A program made the position numbers and the translations under genes. A DNA stretch of 64,000 bases from Planococcus citri (Eukaryota > Arthropoda > Insecta > Hemiptera > Pseudococcidae), in NCBI RefSeq assembly GCF_950023065.1, contig NC_088681.1, positions 50,688,836 through 50,752,835 of the forward strand, read 5' to 3'. The notes beneath the pieces are model-generated. The model had not been told where the DNA came from. It saw nothing but the letters and a program-made list of their open reading frames with translations, and did not search any database. This document shows positions 1-11,736 of this stretch, in pieces. Numbering within the stretch: the stretch's first letter is position 1; each line of letters opens with the position of its first letter.

Positions 1-250
1 ATTTATATTTGGAACACACCAGCAAGAGCTCGATAATTTTTCACTCGATTTTACCAGTAACTTTCAAAATTGAGCTTTTTTGGGCCAAATTCTGAGATTT
101 TACTTCGTCGAAATCATGAAAACGTGATTTTAACGTTTTTTCAAAGAGTAAAATCTCAGAATGTGGCCCAAAAAACCTCAATTTTGAAAGTTACTGGTAA
201 AATCGAGTGAAAAATTATCGAGCTCTTGCTGGTGTGTTCCAAATGTAAAT
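1..250. repeat. Short foldback (palindromic) element
   Basis: The first 104 bases and roughly 146-250 are near-perfect reverse complements around a loop of about 40 bases. The left arm starts ATTTATATTTGGAACACACC and the right arm ends with its complement bearing one change. The element looks like a foldback MITE with no coding capacity. It may continue to the left of the window, so target-site duplications cannot be judged. Confidence 0.85.
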
Positions 251-2346
251 TCTTCAATTTATATGAAAAAATATGCATAATAGCCCTTTTCAGGGGTGCC
301 CAAAGTGAGGGGCTCTAAAAAAAAGGTTCAAAATTACGAATATACAGGGAGCTTAATTAAACTTTTTCACCTAGGTAATTTAATATATGCCTCAAAACGT
401 TACGTTTGGCGCAAATCGCAGGTTTCCAGCTATCCAGGGGTTCCCAAAAATCCAAATTACGAAAAATTGGAAAATTGGATTTTTGAGTACCAGCGAAAAT
501 TTTTATTGAGCTGAAAATTTGGTGGGATGGGGGTCTTTCAAATACTAATGAACTGTAAAAAGCTTTTTAGCGGGGTTCAAAGGGGTGGGTTCAAAATGGT
601 GTTTCCAAAATTTTCCAAAAATTAACCCCCCCCCATTTTCTGCCCCCGAGGGTCCAAAATAGAAAAATTGCCCCGTATCATCTTTAACAGGTTCAAGCAG
701 ATATTTTACGCTAAAAAAGTTTTTGAAAATAATACTCAGTGGTTCCAAAAATTCTTTTTTCATTCGCAACTTTGGGAACCCCTGGAGCCCAAAAAATGGT
801 CATTTTGGGTCAACTAACCACGGATTCGTGTTTTGGGCATTTATTACAACAATTTAAGAGTGGTTCAGTCGATAACTGTCAGGGGCCAAAAAATGGCCTT
901 ATCGATACTCCTCTTTTGAAATTAATCTTCCAAGTTGAAAAAAATCCAATTTATTTAATAATTTCACATTTTGTGCTTCCCAAACCACCCCTTCCCCTAA
1001 AAAATGAGAAAATTCAATAAGAAAATCCAAAAATTGAAATGCATAAAACAAATATTGGCAAATTTTCATTTCTAGTCCAAACTCTTCAAAACTCAAGAGA
1101 GGTTTTATTTTGAAAACAGATTTATTTAAAAAGGCTTCAACCAAAAACAGAATCTAAAAAAAATTATGACCTGTAGGAATGAAAAATTTTCGAAAACTTT
1201 CAAACTTAATTTTTTTATGTTCTCCCTCTCCCATTTTTTCAATTATCAGGAACTTTATGCAAGGGGGCCAAAATAGTTTGAGATAACGGGTGGGAGGGGG
1301 GATTCTTCTCAAAAATTAAATTATATAGATGATTCTGACGCTGAAATGGAAATTTTTTTGGACAGGTAGGTAGATTGGATTTAATTTTTTTCAAATTTTT
1401 AATGGGAAGGGCGCGATGGAGGCTTAGAAGACAACTTTCTTTAGACTTGAAGAAAAATCAAAAACTATAGGAAATTATTTTTTCATAAATACAACCAACT
1501 TTGAAAAGTGGGTGCACAAAAAAGCAAAATTTAGAAAAGTACACCCCTAAACTCTTACAATAATGAAAAAAAAAAAAAATGTTTAGTATTTTAAAAAACA
1601 TTGTAAGTAAGTACACTATACTTAATATCGACGTTCTATTTTTGTTAATTTAATGTTTTGTGTTTTTTTTTTCAAATCCCTCTCCTCCAAAAATTGAATT
1701 GTTTCACTTGATATCTCTTATTTCAAATCTATAACAGTCATTTTGACCAAAGTTTCTAGTATTATATTACTTATGCATTAAAAGAGGGATTTTTCTGGAA
1801 ACCCAAACGAAAAAAATGGGAGGATATAGCCAAGAATTTATGCTTAAATTATCACTAATTAGCTAAATATTTTTTAGTTGTGATTCAAGTCAAGAAAAAA
1901 AACAGTTTTGAAATTTTTAAAATGTCTTCGTAATAGTACTTGTGGGTACCTAAATTTATTATTTAGAGAAAAAAACGAAACTTAGGAACGTTAGAAAATC
2001 CGCAACTTTCTAAAACTTCCGGGTATACCTTAATTATAGAGAAAATGTGAGTAATTAGGTAGGTAAATTCGAAATCGACTCTTTAACATGTACATATTTT
2101 TTACAAATGCCTCAGTTTGTAGTTGCTCGTCGACCTTATGTCTTATTTGAGATGGATTTTCAAAATTATCATAAAAAAAAATAAGTTCAAGTGGTGCTAA
2201 ACAAACTGTTACATGCGTATTTTTGCCAATATATATTTGAATCAGCATGGGATCTCAGTGAGCCAATTTTCCATGTGATTTGTTATAAGGTATCTAAGTA
2301 CCTATTGAAAAAATTCTAGAAATCGATACAGAAATTACTAATAAAT
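251..2346. other. Intergenic, no gene seen
   Basis: AT-rich sequence upstream of the first receptor gene. It contains only short chance open frames (for example 296-514 and 739-1020) without recognisable motifs or splice-site support. Several poly-A, poly-T and poly-C runs are present. No RNA gene or convincing promoter was recognised. Confidence 0.6.
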
Positions 2347-3801
2347 ATGATTCTTAAAGATTTTTATAAAATTAAAAGGCAAATATTAGGTCAAGAAAAT
2401 ATTTTTGGTTATCAGACAACTTTTGCGAATCAGTTATATGTTTTTTATTGTATTTTGGGCACTGAACGTTACTTCACTGATAAATTTCACCCTCTTACAA
2501 AATTTGTATTTTTTATTTGGCATTTTTCCGGGTTAATGACTCCATTTATCATCTTATTGGGATATGTTGTATTTTTCGAAAAAAATGATTTCATATTATT
2601 CCTTCTCGTCTGTTTCACCATTGGGTCTTTTGTATTTAATAGGATATGTGTCCCTTATATGCTGTTTAAATATAAAAACGACTTCAAAAAAATCATAAGC
2701 GAAGTAGACATAGCGTTATCGAACAGAGGCTCAAATACCGCAAAATTATGCGACGAGATAGATATTAAAAAAATGGCTGTGAGTAACATGGTGGTTTTTC
2801 TCATATTTCAAGCAAGCTTCTCTTTAATATGTTCTGCAGACGTCATAATGTTTTATAGTGAAGAAAAATTGAAAGATTACGCCTATTACTTGTTACCTTT
2901 ACCTAAACTAGAGCGATATGGTAACTTGCAGATATTTTTGCTAGTGAATTTCAGCGTTTTCACGGGAATAATGATAATAAGCTTGGAGTTATGCGCATTG
3001 ATGGGTATTCCTATGTTATTGTCTGCTATTTGCCGTAATGAAGTAGTACAAATATGCGAGTCTTTGAAACAGAATTCGATCAGGTTTCTCTCTATGGCTG
3101 AGGATGATGGAATCAAATCTGGTCGATTTCAAGATGCGATCAAAGTCTTTGAAAATAAGTTGATCGAAGGAGTAATCTGTTATCAGCGAGTCTCCAGGAT
3201 AATTCGACATTTTCAGGGGTTTTACACGACCCTGTGTTCGGTAACGTTGCTAGCTGTGTATATTTTTTCAGTATGTCACGTTTATGCCATTTTAACGGTG
3301 AGTATTCGACATTCGTGTCCATCTTTTTACAAGTTAATGAAGATTTTTGTGTTCCAGAATCCAAAATTTTGATACTGATTTTATTTGTTTGTTTTATCGT
3401 CAAGATGGAAGGTGCTTTTGTGCTCATGTTGAAAGAGATCCTGGTTTCAGTTTCAACTGCTCATGTTACGTATTATTTATGCAAAGTTGGAGAGATTTTC
3501 GATGAATTGGTATGTAAATTTTGAATCATCATCGCAGAAATATTAATTCAAGATGTGACTATCGACCTTTTATTTATAGAATTTTTGGTTTTAGACTGCC
3601 AGAATGTCATTTGAAGTTTATTCAGTGCCTTGGTATTGTTCAACTGCTATTCGTAAAGATGTCTATTTATTTCTGTGCCAATCCCAACATGAAGTGGACT
3701 TGAAAGCTGCCGATATTTATCCTCTCTTGCTGAGCGCATTTTTACGTTTGCTGAATGCAATTTATTCTACTGTCGGCGTTTTACGAAGTGTCATAAAATG
3801 A
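2347..3801 (+). CDS. Odorant receptor (insect 7tm_6 family), intact
   Basis: This is an insect odorant receptor: a seven-helix ligand-gated ion-channel subunit that works in sensory neuron membranes with the Orco co-receptor (family knowledge). Three coding exons fit: 2347-3297 (317 codons), 3405-3509 (35 codons) and 3595-3801 (68 codons plus stop). Both introns are phase 0 with GT donors (gtgagt, gtatgt) and AG acceptors. The 420-residue product is a normal length for the family. Several hydrophobic segments are visible, and the C-terminal exon carries the family signature: PWYCSTAIRKD, then a CQSQ segment, then LLLSAFLRLLNAIYST before the end. The ATG at 2347 is the first in frame and has an A-rich insect-like context. 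A near-identical paralogue lies at 7511-8975. The ligand cannot be predicted. The family call is strong; the exact acceptor of exon 2 (caag before ATG) is the weakest detail, but the paralogue conserves it. Confidence 0.88.
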
Positions 3802-3935
3802 AGATGTTGAGATATTTCTTATTTTTGATGATCCGTTCATATTTCAGAAGGTTGATTCTACTAGGAAATCGCTTACTCGCTTCAGCTCATCTCGATGTAT
3901 TCGTGGCTAATTTTTTGTTTGCAAGACATTAAAAA

Positions 3936-3941
3936 AATAAA
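3936..3941 (+). promoter_or_regulatory. Candidate polyadenylation signal of receptor gene 1
   Basis: An AATAAA hexamer about 135 bases after the receptor stop codon. It lies just before the half foldback element that begins near 3950. The paralogous position downstream of receptor 2 (about 9109-9118) reads AAATAC instead. Confidence 0.55.
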
Positions 3942-3949
3942 CGAATTTT

Positions 3950-4436
3950 AATTTTTTTGCTATGGAGTGTAATTTTTATCAAATTTTTTATACGTCAGAA
4001 AGAGGTCAAAATAAGACAAAACTGAACAAATTTAAAAAAATTTTTATGTTTGGAATATTGAAAATCGAATTTTTTCTAATTTTGATTTTTTTTTATGATG
4101 AGTTCATTTCATCGAGTGAAAGGTTTTTTCAACTTTTTCAACGGATAAGTAAAAATAGGGGTCAAATGGGTCAACTTCACCGATCAAAACTTTTTTTCAT
4201 GTTTTAAATCAAAAAATCGAATTTTTTCGCAAACTTTCAATTTTTTAAAATCGACTATACGAAATAACGCCATCCCAATTTTTTAATATGTTGTTCAGTA
4301 TAAAAAGTTGTCCATGATATACTTACATAATTTTTTCAGAATTTTTGAGAGTCGGAACAATATACCAAAAAGCTTTTAAAAACCCCTAACACCCCCTCTC
4401 CTTTCCAATTCTTAGTCGAATTGACGTGGAATGACA
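3950..4436. repeat. Half of a GGTCATTCC-type foldback element
   Basis: This stretch matches the right arm of the large foldback elements at 33112-34273 and 52805-54785. Shared parts include the words around GAGAGTCGGAAC and TCAACTTCACC and the outer end GTCGAATTGACGTGGAATGA. Only one arm is present, so it is a truncated or deleted copy. It starts immediately downstream of the receptor 1 polyadenylation signal. Confidence 0.75.
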
Positions 4437-4567
4437 CCCCGCCGCGCCCCTCCCCTCAAGAAATTCGCGTTTTTTATATAATTTCGAAAGTGGGCCTCAA
4501 AATTATACATAAGTACATAATATACCTAATTACCTATCTACTCATTTTTCTATTAGTGGGGGGGGGG

Positions 4568-6050
4568 GCATAAGGATCACTTGCACCCCCCTGCCGATCC
4601 TCCGGGACAACTTTTTTCTTAAAGGGGGAGTCCTAAGGAACATTTCTAGCCCTTGTCTTAAAAAAAAAGGTGGCTCTACTTACAAAATGGCGGACATTTT
4701 GATTGACAAGTCAGCCAAAATCGCAGATTTTGCAGTCCAACATAGGACTAGCATGAAATTTTTCAAACCGTACAACGGTAGATCGAAAGAGCAGGCAAAA
4801 ATTCATCACCTGTCAAAATTTTAAGTGCCAAAGTGCCTTTTTCAATTATTGGTGAATTTTCAAAAATCAAATTTTGGCAAAAATGTGAAAAAAATCAAAA
4901 TTTTACCAAATTAACCAAGAAAGCTGAAATTTGGAATATATCCTATTTTCCACCTGCCAAATCGATTGGAACCTGTTTCAAACCGTTTTGAGCAGTTCTG
5001 GAGCCTCCAGCAGATTTTTGAAACTCGAAATTCTCACAAAATTTCATCAATGGAGTTGGAAAGCCGAAATTTATTCTGCAAACTAATTTCAATATGCTGT
5101 GAAGTCGACTGCAGGTAAATTACAAGTCGTTTTAGAGCCTCCAGCGATTTTTTCGAAATCTCCTGGAGCCTCCAGTACATTTTTGAAATTTGAAATTTCC
5201 CCAAAATTTCATCAAAATGGAGATGAAAAACTAAAATGAACTATACACTCCAATTTTAACACCCTCTGAAGACGACTTCAGGTGGGTTCAAGTAATTTTG
5301 GAGCCTCCAGTGACTTTTTGAAAGGTTTCATGGCGTTTTCAGGAGAATAGAAATTTCCAAGAAATTAGTTTGCAGAGTAAATTTCGGCTTGCTAACCCCA
5401 TTTGATGAAATTTTGGGGAAATTTCAAGTTTCAAAAATCTAGTGGAGGCTCCAATAATTTTCAAAAATATCGCTGGAGGCTCCAAAATGACTTGAAATTT
5501 ACCTGCAGTCGACTTCATAGCTTATTGAAATTAGTTTGCAGAATTAATTTCGGCTTTCCAATTCTATTTGATGAAATTTTGTAAAAATTTCGAGTTTCGA
5601 AAATCTGCTGGAGGCTCTAGAACTGCTCAAAACGGTTTTAAACAGTTTCCAATCGATTTGGCAGATCGAAAATAGGGTATATCCCAAATTTCAGCTTTCT
5701 TGGTTAATTTGGTAAAATTTTAACTTTTTTTACATTTTGGCAAAAATTTGAGTTTTGAAAATTCACCAATAATCGAAAAAGGCACTTTGGCACTTAAAAT
5801 TTTGACAGGTGATGAATTTTTGCCTGCTCTTTCGATCTATCTTTGTACGGTTTAAAAAATTTCATGCTAGTCCTATGTTGGAACGTAAAATCTGCGATTT
5901 CGGCTGACCTGTCAATCAAAATGGCCGCCATTTTGTAAGTAGGGCCACTTTTTTTTGAGGACAAGGGCTAGAAATGTTCCTTTAAGACTTCCCCTTTAAG
6001 AAAAAAGTTGTCTCAGAGGATCGGAAGGGGGGTGCAAGTGATCCTTATGC
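4568..6050. repeat. 1.5 kb foldback inverted repeat
   Basis: The two halves are imperfect reverse complements around about 5310. The outer ends are GCATAAGGATCACTTGCACC on the left and its complement on the right. Inner matching segments include the ACAAGGGCTAGAAATG block near 5961 and repeated GGAGGCTCCA words. It has no coding capacity beyond chance frames. It lies between the two receptor genes and probably arose after or during their duplication. Confidence 0.85.
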
Positions 6051-7510
6051 GGGCCCTCCAACTTATGCCCATGTAACACAGTGCTGTTTTTTTAGGAGGA
6101 GGGTGAGGGGGAATTTGAGATCTTAAAAAGACTTTTTTTTGGGCTGGTATCAAAATTGATCTCAGAACCTATTTTGTAGTTGAAATATGACACGTGATGA
6201 TGTTTTCCGAAGCATATTCTAACAGGTCATTTGATTTTGTAAATCTATTCCTATGTACCCTACCTACAATGTTAGGGTGATTTTGAAAAATTCAAACGCC
6301 AAAGGACCTCAGATTTTTTGATTGAACAACTCAATTTCTTTAATTTCAAGTATTTTTGGAACAATTATGCACAGACAGATCCTCACACAGGCATCTGTGT
6401 GCAGCATAATCCTGCGACGATTCGCAAATTTTTTTGTAAGTTCAAGTCGAATATCCTGTTCTACAGTGTTTGACTGGACTTGAAAAATAAAATGAACGAG
6501 ATGTTATTTTTGCTTGAAAACAGGTAAATTATAAATTAAAATATTTTTTTTTTGTTTCGAGTTTTAAAATTTGGAGGATTGTCTTGGTTTGAATTGTTTT
6601 TGAAATGGCCCTAGCAACAGGGAATAGCATGACAGTATCTATTATTATTGAAAGAGAGCGCTACCTGCACCGTGTAGGTAGACATTAGGTACGTAGGTAA
6701 CAATAATTTGTAGGTACTTACATAATTACATTAGTAAGTACCTAATTACTTCTAAAACGAGAAAAAAAAAGGTAATATTGAGAAAACATTTTGCAGAAGT
6801 AAATTCATGATTTAAAATATTAATTAGTCAGATATTTTTTTGCTGGTAGGTACCTTTGTTAAGAAAAAAATGTTTTCGAATTTTTAAAAAGTATAATTTA
6901 AAGAATATAGGTACACCTAAGGTATTATTTCTTTTAAAAAAAACAACAAAAAAAGAATGAAATTCCAATTTGATCAAAACGAACAGCAATTTAAGCTATA
7001 TTACTCACAACCAACGCATTTTTTCAGGACTAAGGAGAGGAATGGGATTTCGGCCGCGGAGTGAAGCAGAGTCAATCCCTGAAGCCCTTTTTAAGTGTAA
7101 TTATAGACAAAAGGAAAACCGTCGGTGATAATTAATTAATTCGAAACTCATTCATCGACACGTAGGTAAATATATTTTACAAGCTTCAGTTTTCATTCGT
7201 CTTCGTTTGTTTCGTAACACTGTTCGAACTAAAATGTCTTTATTAATTTAGTGCAACATTTCCAAAATATGACAAAAATATAAAAAATATTTTCACGAGT
7301 TTAAATGGTGACGATGCAAAAATTTAATTAAATTTTTCGTCTGTACACGTGAGTGAATTTTTCATTTCATTATGTTTACCCGGAAAAAAATTATGTGACC
7401 TGATCAAAATATTTGTTTGTATTTCAGAAATTACACAATTTTCCAGCTAACCAGTTCACTTCACTTGCACTTTTCTTTCACGTCTCTGATCACATTTCGA
7501 TCCGATAAAT
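6051..7510. other. Intergenic between receptor paralogues
   Basis: AT-rich spacer rich in TAGGTAC words. The last 370 bases before the second receptor are less repetitive and could hold its promoter, but no TATA box or initiator stands out. No RNA gene or open frame of note. Confidence 0.55.
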
Positions 7511-8975
7511 ATGATTTATGAAGATATTTGCAAAATCAAAAGACAAATATTAGGTCAAGAAAATATTTTTGGATATCAGACAACTTTTGCCAATCAATTA
7601 TACGTTTTCTACTGTATTTTGGGCATTGAACGATATTTCACTGAAAAATTTCACACCCTCACTAAATCTATATTTTTCGTTTGGCATTTCACTGGGTTAC
7701 TGACCCCCTTGGTCGTAGTGTTAGGATACACGTAATATTTTTTGAAAAAAATGATTTCATATTACTACTTCTGGTCTGTTTCACTTCAGGATCGTTTGTC
7801 TTTAGTAGAATTTGTGTGCCTTATATGCTGTTCAAATATAAAAATAACTTCAAAAAAATCATACACGATGTAGACATAGCATTATCGAACAGAGACTCAA
7901 AAATTTCAAAATTGGGGAACGAAATCGATATTAAAATGATGGCTGTGAGTAACATGGTGTTTTTTTTCATCTTCCAAGCGAGTTTTACGTCCATCTGCTC
8001 TGCAAACGTGTTGGTGTTTTATAATGAAGAAAAATTGAAAGATTATTCGTATTATTTGCTACCTTTACCCAAACTCGAGCAGTACGGTAACCTGGAGATA
8101 TTTTTATTGGTGAATATCAGCGCGTTTCTGGGTGTGATGATAATCAGCTTGGAATTATGCGCATTGATGGGTATACCTATGTTATTGGCTGCCATTTGCC
8201 ATAATGAAGTTGTACAAATATGCGAGTCTTTGAAACAGAATTCGGTCAGGTTCCTCTCTATGGCTGAGGATGATGGAATCAAATCTGGTCAATTTCAAGA
8301 TGAGATCAAAGTGTTTAAAAATAGGTTGATCGAAGGAGTAATTTGTTATCAGCGAGTGACCAGGATAATTCGACATTTTCAGGGGTTTTACACGACCCTG
8401 TGTTCGGTAACGTTGCTAGCTGTGTATATTTTTTCAGTGTGTCACGTTTATGCCATTTCAACGGTGAGTATTCGTGTCCATCTTTGCACAAATTGATGAA
8501 GATTTTTGTGTGCCAGGATCCAAAATTTTTAAATTGATTTTATTTGTTTGTTTTATCGTCAAGATGGAAGGTGCTTTTGTGCTCATGTTGAAAGAAATTC
8601 TTGTGTCAGTTTCAACTGCTCATTTGACATATCATCTGTGCAAAGTTGGAGACATTTTTGATGAATTGGTAAGTAAATACTGAATATATATTGCGTTCCA
8701 TACATAGTATCGCTGAGATTTTTCGTAATATGAGACAGTGAGCCATTTTTCTGGGAAATTTCTTGTTTCAGACAACTACGATGTCATTCGAAGTTTACTC
8801 GATACCTTGGTATTGTTCAACTACAATTCGTAAAGATGTCTACTTATTTTTGTGCCAATCTCAACAAAAAGTGGACTTGAAAGCTGCTAATGTCTATCCT
8901 CTGTTACTGAGTGCATTTTTACGATTTTTGAACTGCGTCTATTCTACTGTCAGCGTTCTACGTAGAGTCATATAA
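7511..8975 (+). pseudogene. Odorant receptor paralogue with a frameshift
   Basis: This close tandem copy of the receptor at 2347-3801 has the same three-exon layout: 7511-8463, 8564-8668 and 8772-8975. Donors are gtgagt and gtaagt, acceptors AG. The frame opened by ATG 7511 stops at 7733-7735, just after the residues VLGYT. Homology resumes at once in another frame (FFEKNDF). Compared with gene 1, eight bases replace six at this point, a net +2 shift. From there to the stop at 8973-8975 the frame is open, and the C-terminal signature (PWYCSTTIRKD, CQSQ) is kept. I found no GT-AG intron that restores the frame. It is either a young pseudogene or a sequencing error at one site. The downstream hexamer AATAAA of gene 1 is not conserved here. 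Confidence 0.72.
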
Positions 8976-9662
8976 TGAAGATGATGAAATAATACCTACA
9001 TAATATTTTAATATGGCTGATCCGTAGGAAGATGGAGAATTCAATTCTACTCGAATAGATTATTTTATGTTGCTCATTCGTGATAAGACGTATTTGTGGT
9101 AATTTTTTGTTTAAAAAAATACCAAACACTCGTAAATTGAAATTTCTTCATATTAAGTTACCTATATGCCTTGTTAATCTAAACTCAAAATTGAAGACTA
9201 TAAAGCATTTTAAAAAATTTAAAAGCACTTCCATTTTTTACTTTTTAAATTTGTTTTAAAAATTTGAGCGACTTTCATTTTAAAAGCAGCAAAAATATGG
9301 AGAAACAGATTTTTGCAGACAATTCAAAAACCTTCGGATGTAGGTTTATTTTGCTTAAAATCAAAAATTAAAAGCACTCACATTTTTGAAAAATGAAAAA
9401 AAATTATGCAAACTTTCAAGTAATTGACCCTGAAAAGAATCTTTTCCACGCCCCCTCCAAAATTGTGTAACTGGGAAGTACATATAAACATAAAATCGCA
9501 TTCAACTTTGCCCCTTTAGGTTTCAGGGTTGGCAACCCAAATCACACCAATAAGAGAAGTACGTAACTAATGCAAAAGTTTTTGAACCGAACAAAAAGGG
9601 ATCGATAGAAGACTAAACTACATCACCAACCAAACTTTCTGTTACTGTAACTTATTTTTCAA
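8976..9662. other. Downstream of receptor 2, no gene seen
   Basis: The first part still resembles the 3' flank of receptor 1, so the duplication includes some downstream sequence. The rest is AT-rich without a recognisable feature. Confidence 0.5.
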
Positions 9663-11180
9663 TTTTTTATCAATTTTTAAAAATTCGAATTTGGGCTAAA
9701 AAATTTTAAAAATGAAAATTTTAGAAAACTGACCTAAAATCTTGACATTTAGTTTATACCCTATTTTTTATCTCCATAGTTGAATCGGTAACGATTTTGA
9801 ACCGACCTGGAGCCTCCAGCAGATTTTCAAATTCTCCAGTTTTTGAAAAAAGGGATGAAAATGAAATTCAGTTCCCAGAAACTCGGATTCAACATGTTTG
9901 TGACCCTTTCGATCGATTTTGGCATATTTTCAAAATTTTTTCCAGCCGGTTCAAATCCAAAAATATTTGTAATAGGACACCTAATTACCTACTGTATTTT
10001 TCAAAACAAAAAAAAAAAAAAAAATGGAAAAATCAAAAGTGGCTGGAGGTTTTAAAACCGTTAAAAACCATCACCAATCAACTCGGTGGGTCATCTAGAT
10101 CCATTTGATAAAATTTTCATTTTTTCATCATTTTGGCTAAAATTTAAAACGTTTAAAAACTGACTATAAAAATTGAAAAATGAATTTCAGCGCTTTAAAT
10201 GCTTCCTTGTAGTTTATTTTGAATTTTTCTTTCGATTTTTCTCTTCCAGTTCAAAATCCTCCCCCTCCCAATTTTTGGCGAATTTTTAAAAATTCAAATT
10301 TGGATCAAAAAATTGAAAAAAATCAAAATTTTACAAAACTGACCTAAGAAGCTGAAATTAAATTTATATTGTATTTTTTACCTCTCGAGTTGATTGGAGA
10401 TGGTTTTGAATCGGTCTAGAGCCTCCAGCAGGTTTTCAGACTCTCCAGAATTCGAAAAAAGGGGTGAAAATGAAATTCAGTTCCTATAAGCTCGGATTCG
10501 CCATGTTTGTGACTTTTTCAATCAATTTTACTACATATTTTCAAAATCTTGTCGAGCTATTTCAAATCCAAAATTTTCTCCAGAGATTAGAGCATTTTTC
10601 AAAAAAAAAATTGAAAAATCAAAATCTGTCAAAGGTTTTAGGACGGTTAAAAACCACCACCAATCGACCATGAAGGTCAAAAATGGGATAAAAATCAAAT
10701 TTTTCTTCCCTTTGCGTACCTATTCGCAAAAACGATGAATTTTTCATTTTTTTTCAAAAAAAAAATCGCTGGAAAAAATTGTTAATTTGAACAACACAAA
10801 ACTATGTTGAAAGTATGTTCCTAAATTTATCGAAAGTGTCACAAATATGGTAAATCCGAGTTAATTTCATATCCACACCACTTTCAGCATTTTTTTTTTT
10901 TTTCGAAAACTGCAGGAAAATCCAAAAATTCGTTGGAGGTTCCAGAAAGGTTTAAAACTATCATATGATCAACTCGACGAGTCCAAAAAAAGTAGGTTTT
11001 GAACCAACTTTAACCTTTCTAGATCCATTTGGAAAAATTGTGATTTTTTCCTTATTTTGGATCAAATTTTGAATTTTTAAAAACTGACTAAAAATCGAAA
11101 AAATTGAATTTCAGCGTTTAAAATTTATTGCTGGTGGTTTATTTTGATGCTTTCTTTCAAATATTCTTTCCCTGTTCAAA
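9663..11180. repeat. Degenerate ~610-bp direct repeats
   Basis: Bases from about 9663 and about 10272 align over several hundred bases with an offset of about 610. Markers are GAGCCTCCAGCAG at 9811 and 10421, and GATGAAAATGAAATTCAGTTC and its counterpart soon after. A third partial unit runs from about 10880 to 11180. The GGAGGCTCCA word is shared with the foldback at 4568-6050 and with repeats at 15175, 24800 and 50900, so this looks like one diverged repeat family. Confidence 0.65.
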
Positions 11181-11628
11181 AATTTTTCTCTCCTTAGAAA
11201 CAAATTCATCAGTGGTTTTTTTCAAAGTAGAAAGATACCTACCTTCTTTTTTTCTTTTTAAAAATACTTGATGCAGTTTATGATAAGAAGATACAATGTA
11301 AATCGAGTACCTAGTACCTACTTGCCTATTCTTATAATGCGTCTGATTAAATAAAATTACCTATTCAATTCTTTTGACTTGTATGTATAAAAAATTGCTC
11401 ACACGAAGTTTTACAGGAAAAATTACTTGATTTTTCGTTAGAATGATGAAACTAAATCTATGGAATTTCAATGCAAGAAATCGACTGCATCGATTAATTA
11501 GCAAGATGGTGCAATTGATGAATCTACCAATGTGTATAAAAATAATTCTCCAGTACCTACATATTACATACCTACACCAAAAGCAAAGCAAAATGACAAA
11601 CGAATATGTATAAAATGTGTAAAATTAC

Positions 11629-11736
11629 CTTGACCAGAATCTGTCATATTTTGTAGTTTTCTAAAAGCCTTAGACGGTATAGCGGAGCCTCGATATCGGG
11701 GATCAGTTTCCGAATGCAAAAATACATCTTCATCGA
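11629..11736 (-). CDS. 108-bp exon with DPRYRGSAIPSKAFRKLQ
   Basis: Acceptor tgtag before 11736, donor gtaatt after 11629, phase 1 on both sides. It encodes VDEDVFLHSET, then DPRYRGSAIPSKAFRKLQ, then NMTDSGQ. The AFRKLQ part echoes the SFKVIQ motif two exons earlier. The donor shows that the gene continues further left, past the visible exons; the receptor pair may lie inside that next intron. Confidence 0.7.

Noticed and set aside
7733..7790. Micro-intron that might rescue the second receptor
   Set aside because: A GT at 7732 and an AG near 7789 exist, but the joined frame meets a stop within five codons and would delete residues present in the paralogue.
1..11628. LIM-domain exons expected for a Zasp/PDLIM gene
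   Set aside because: No CxxC...HxxC pattern was seen on the minus strand here; if present, LIM exons lie left of the window.
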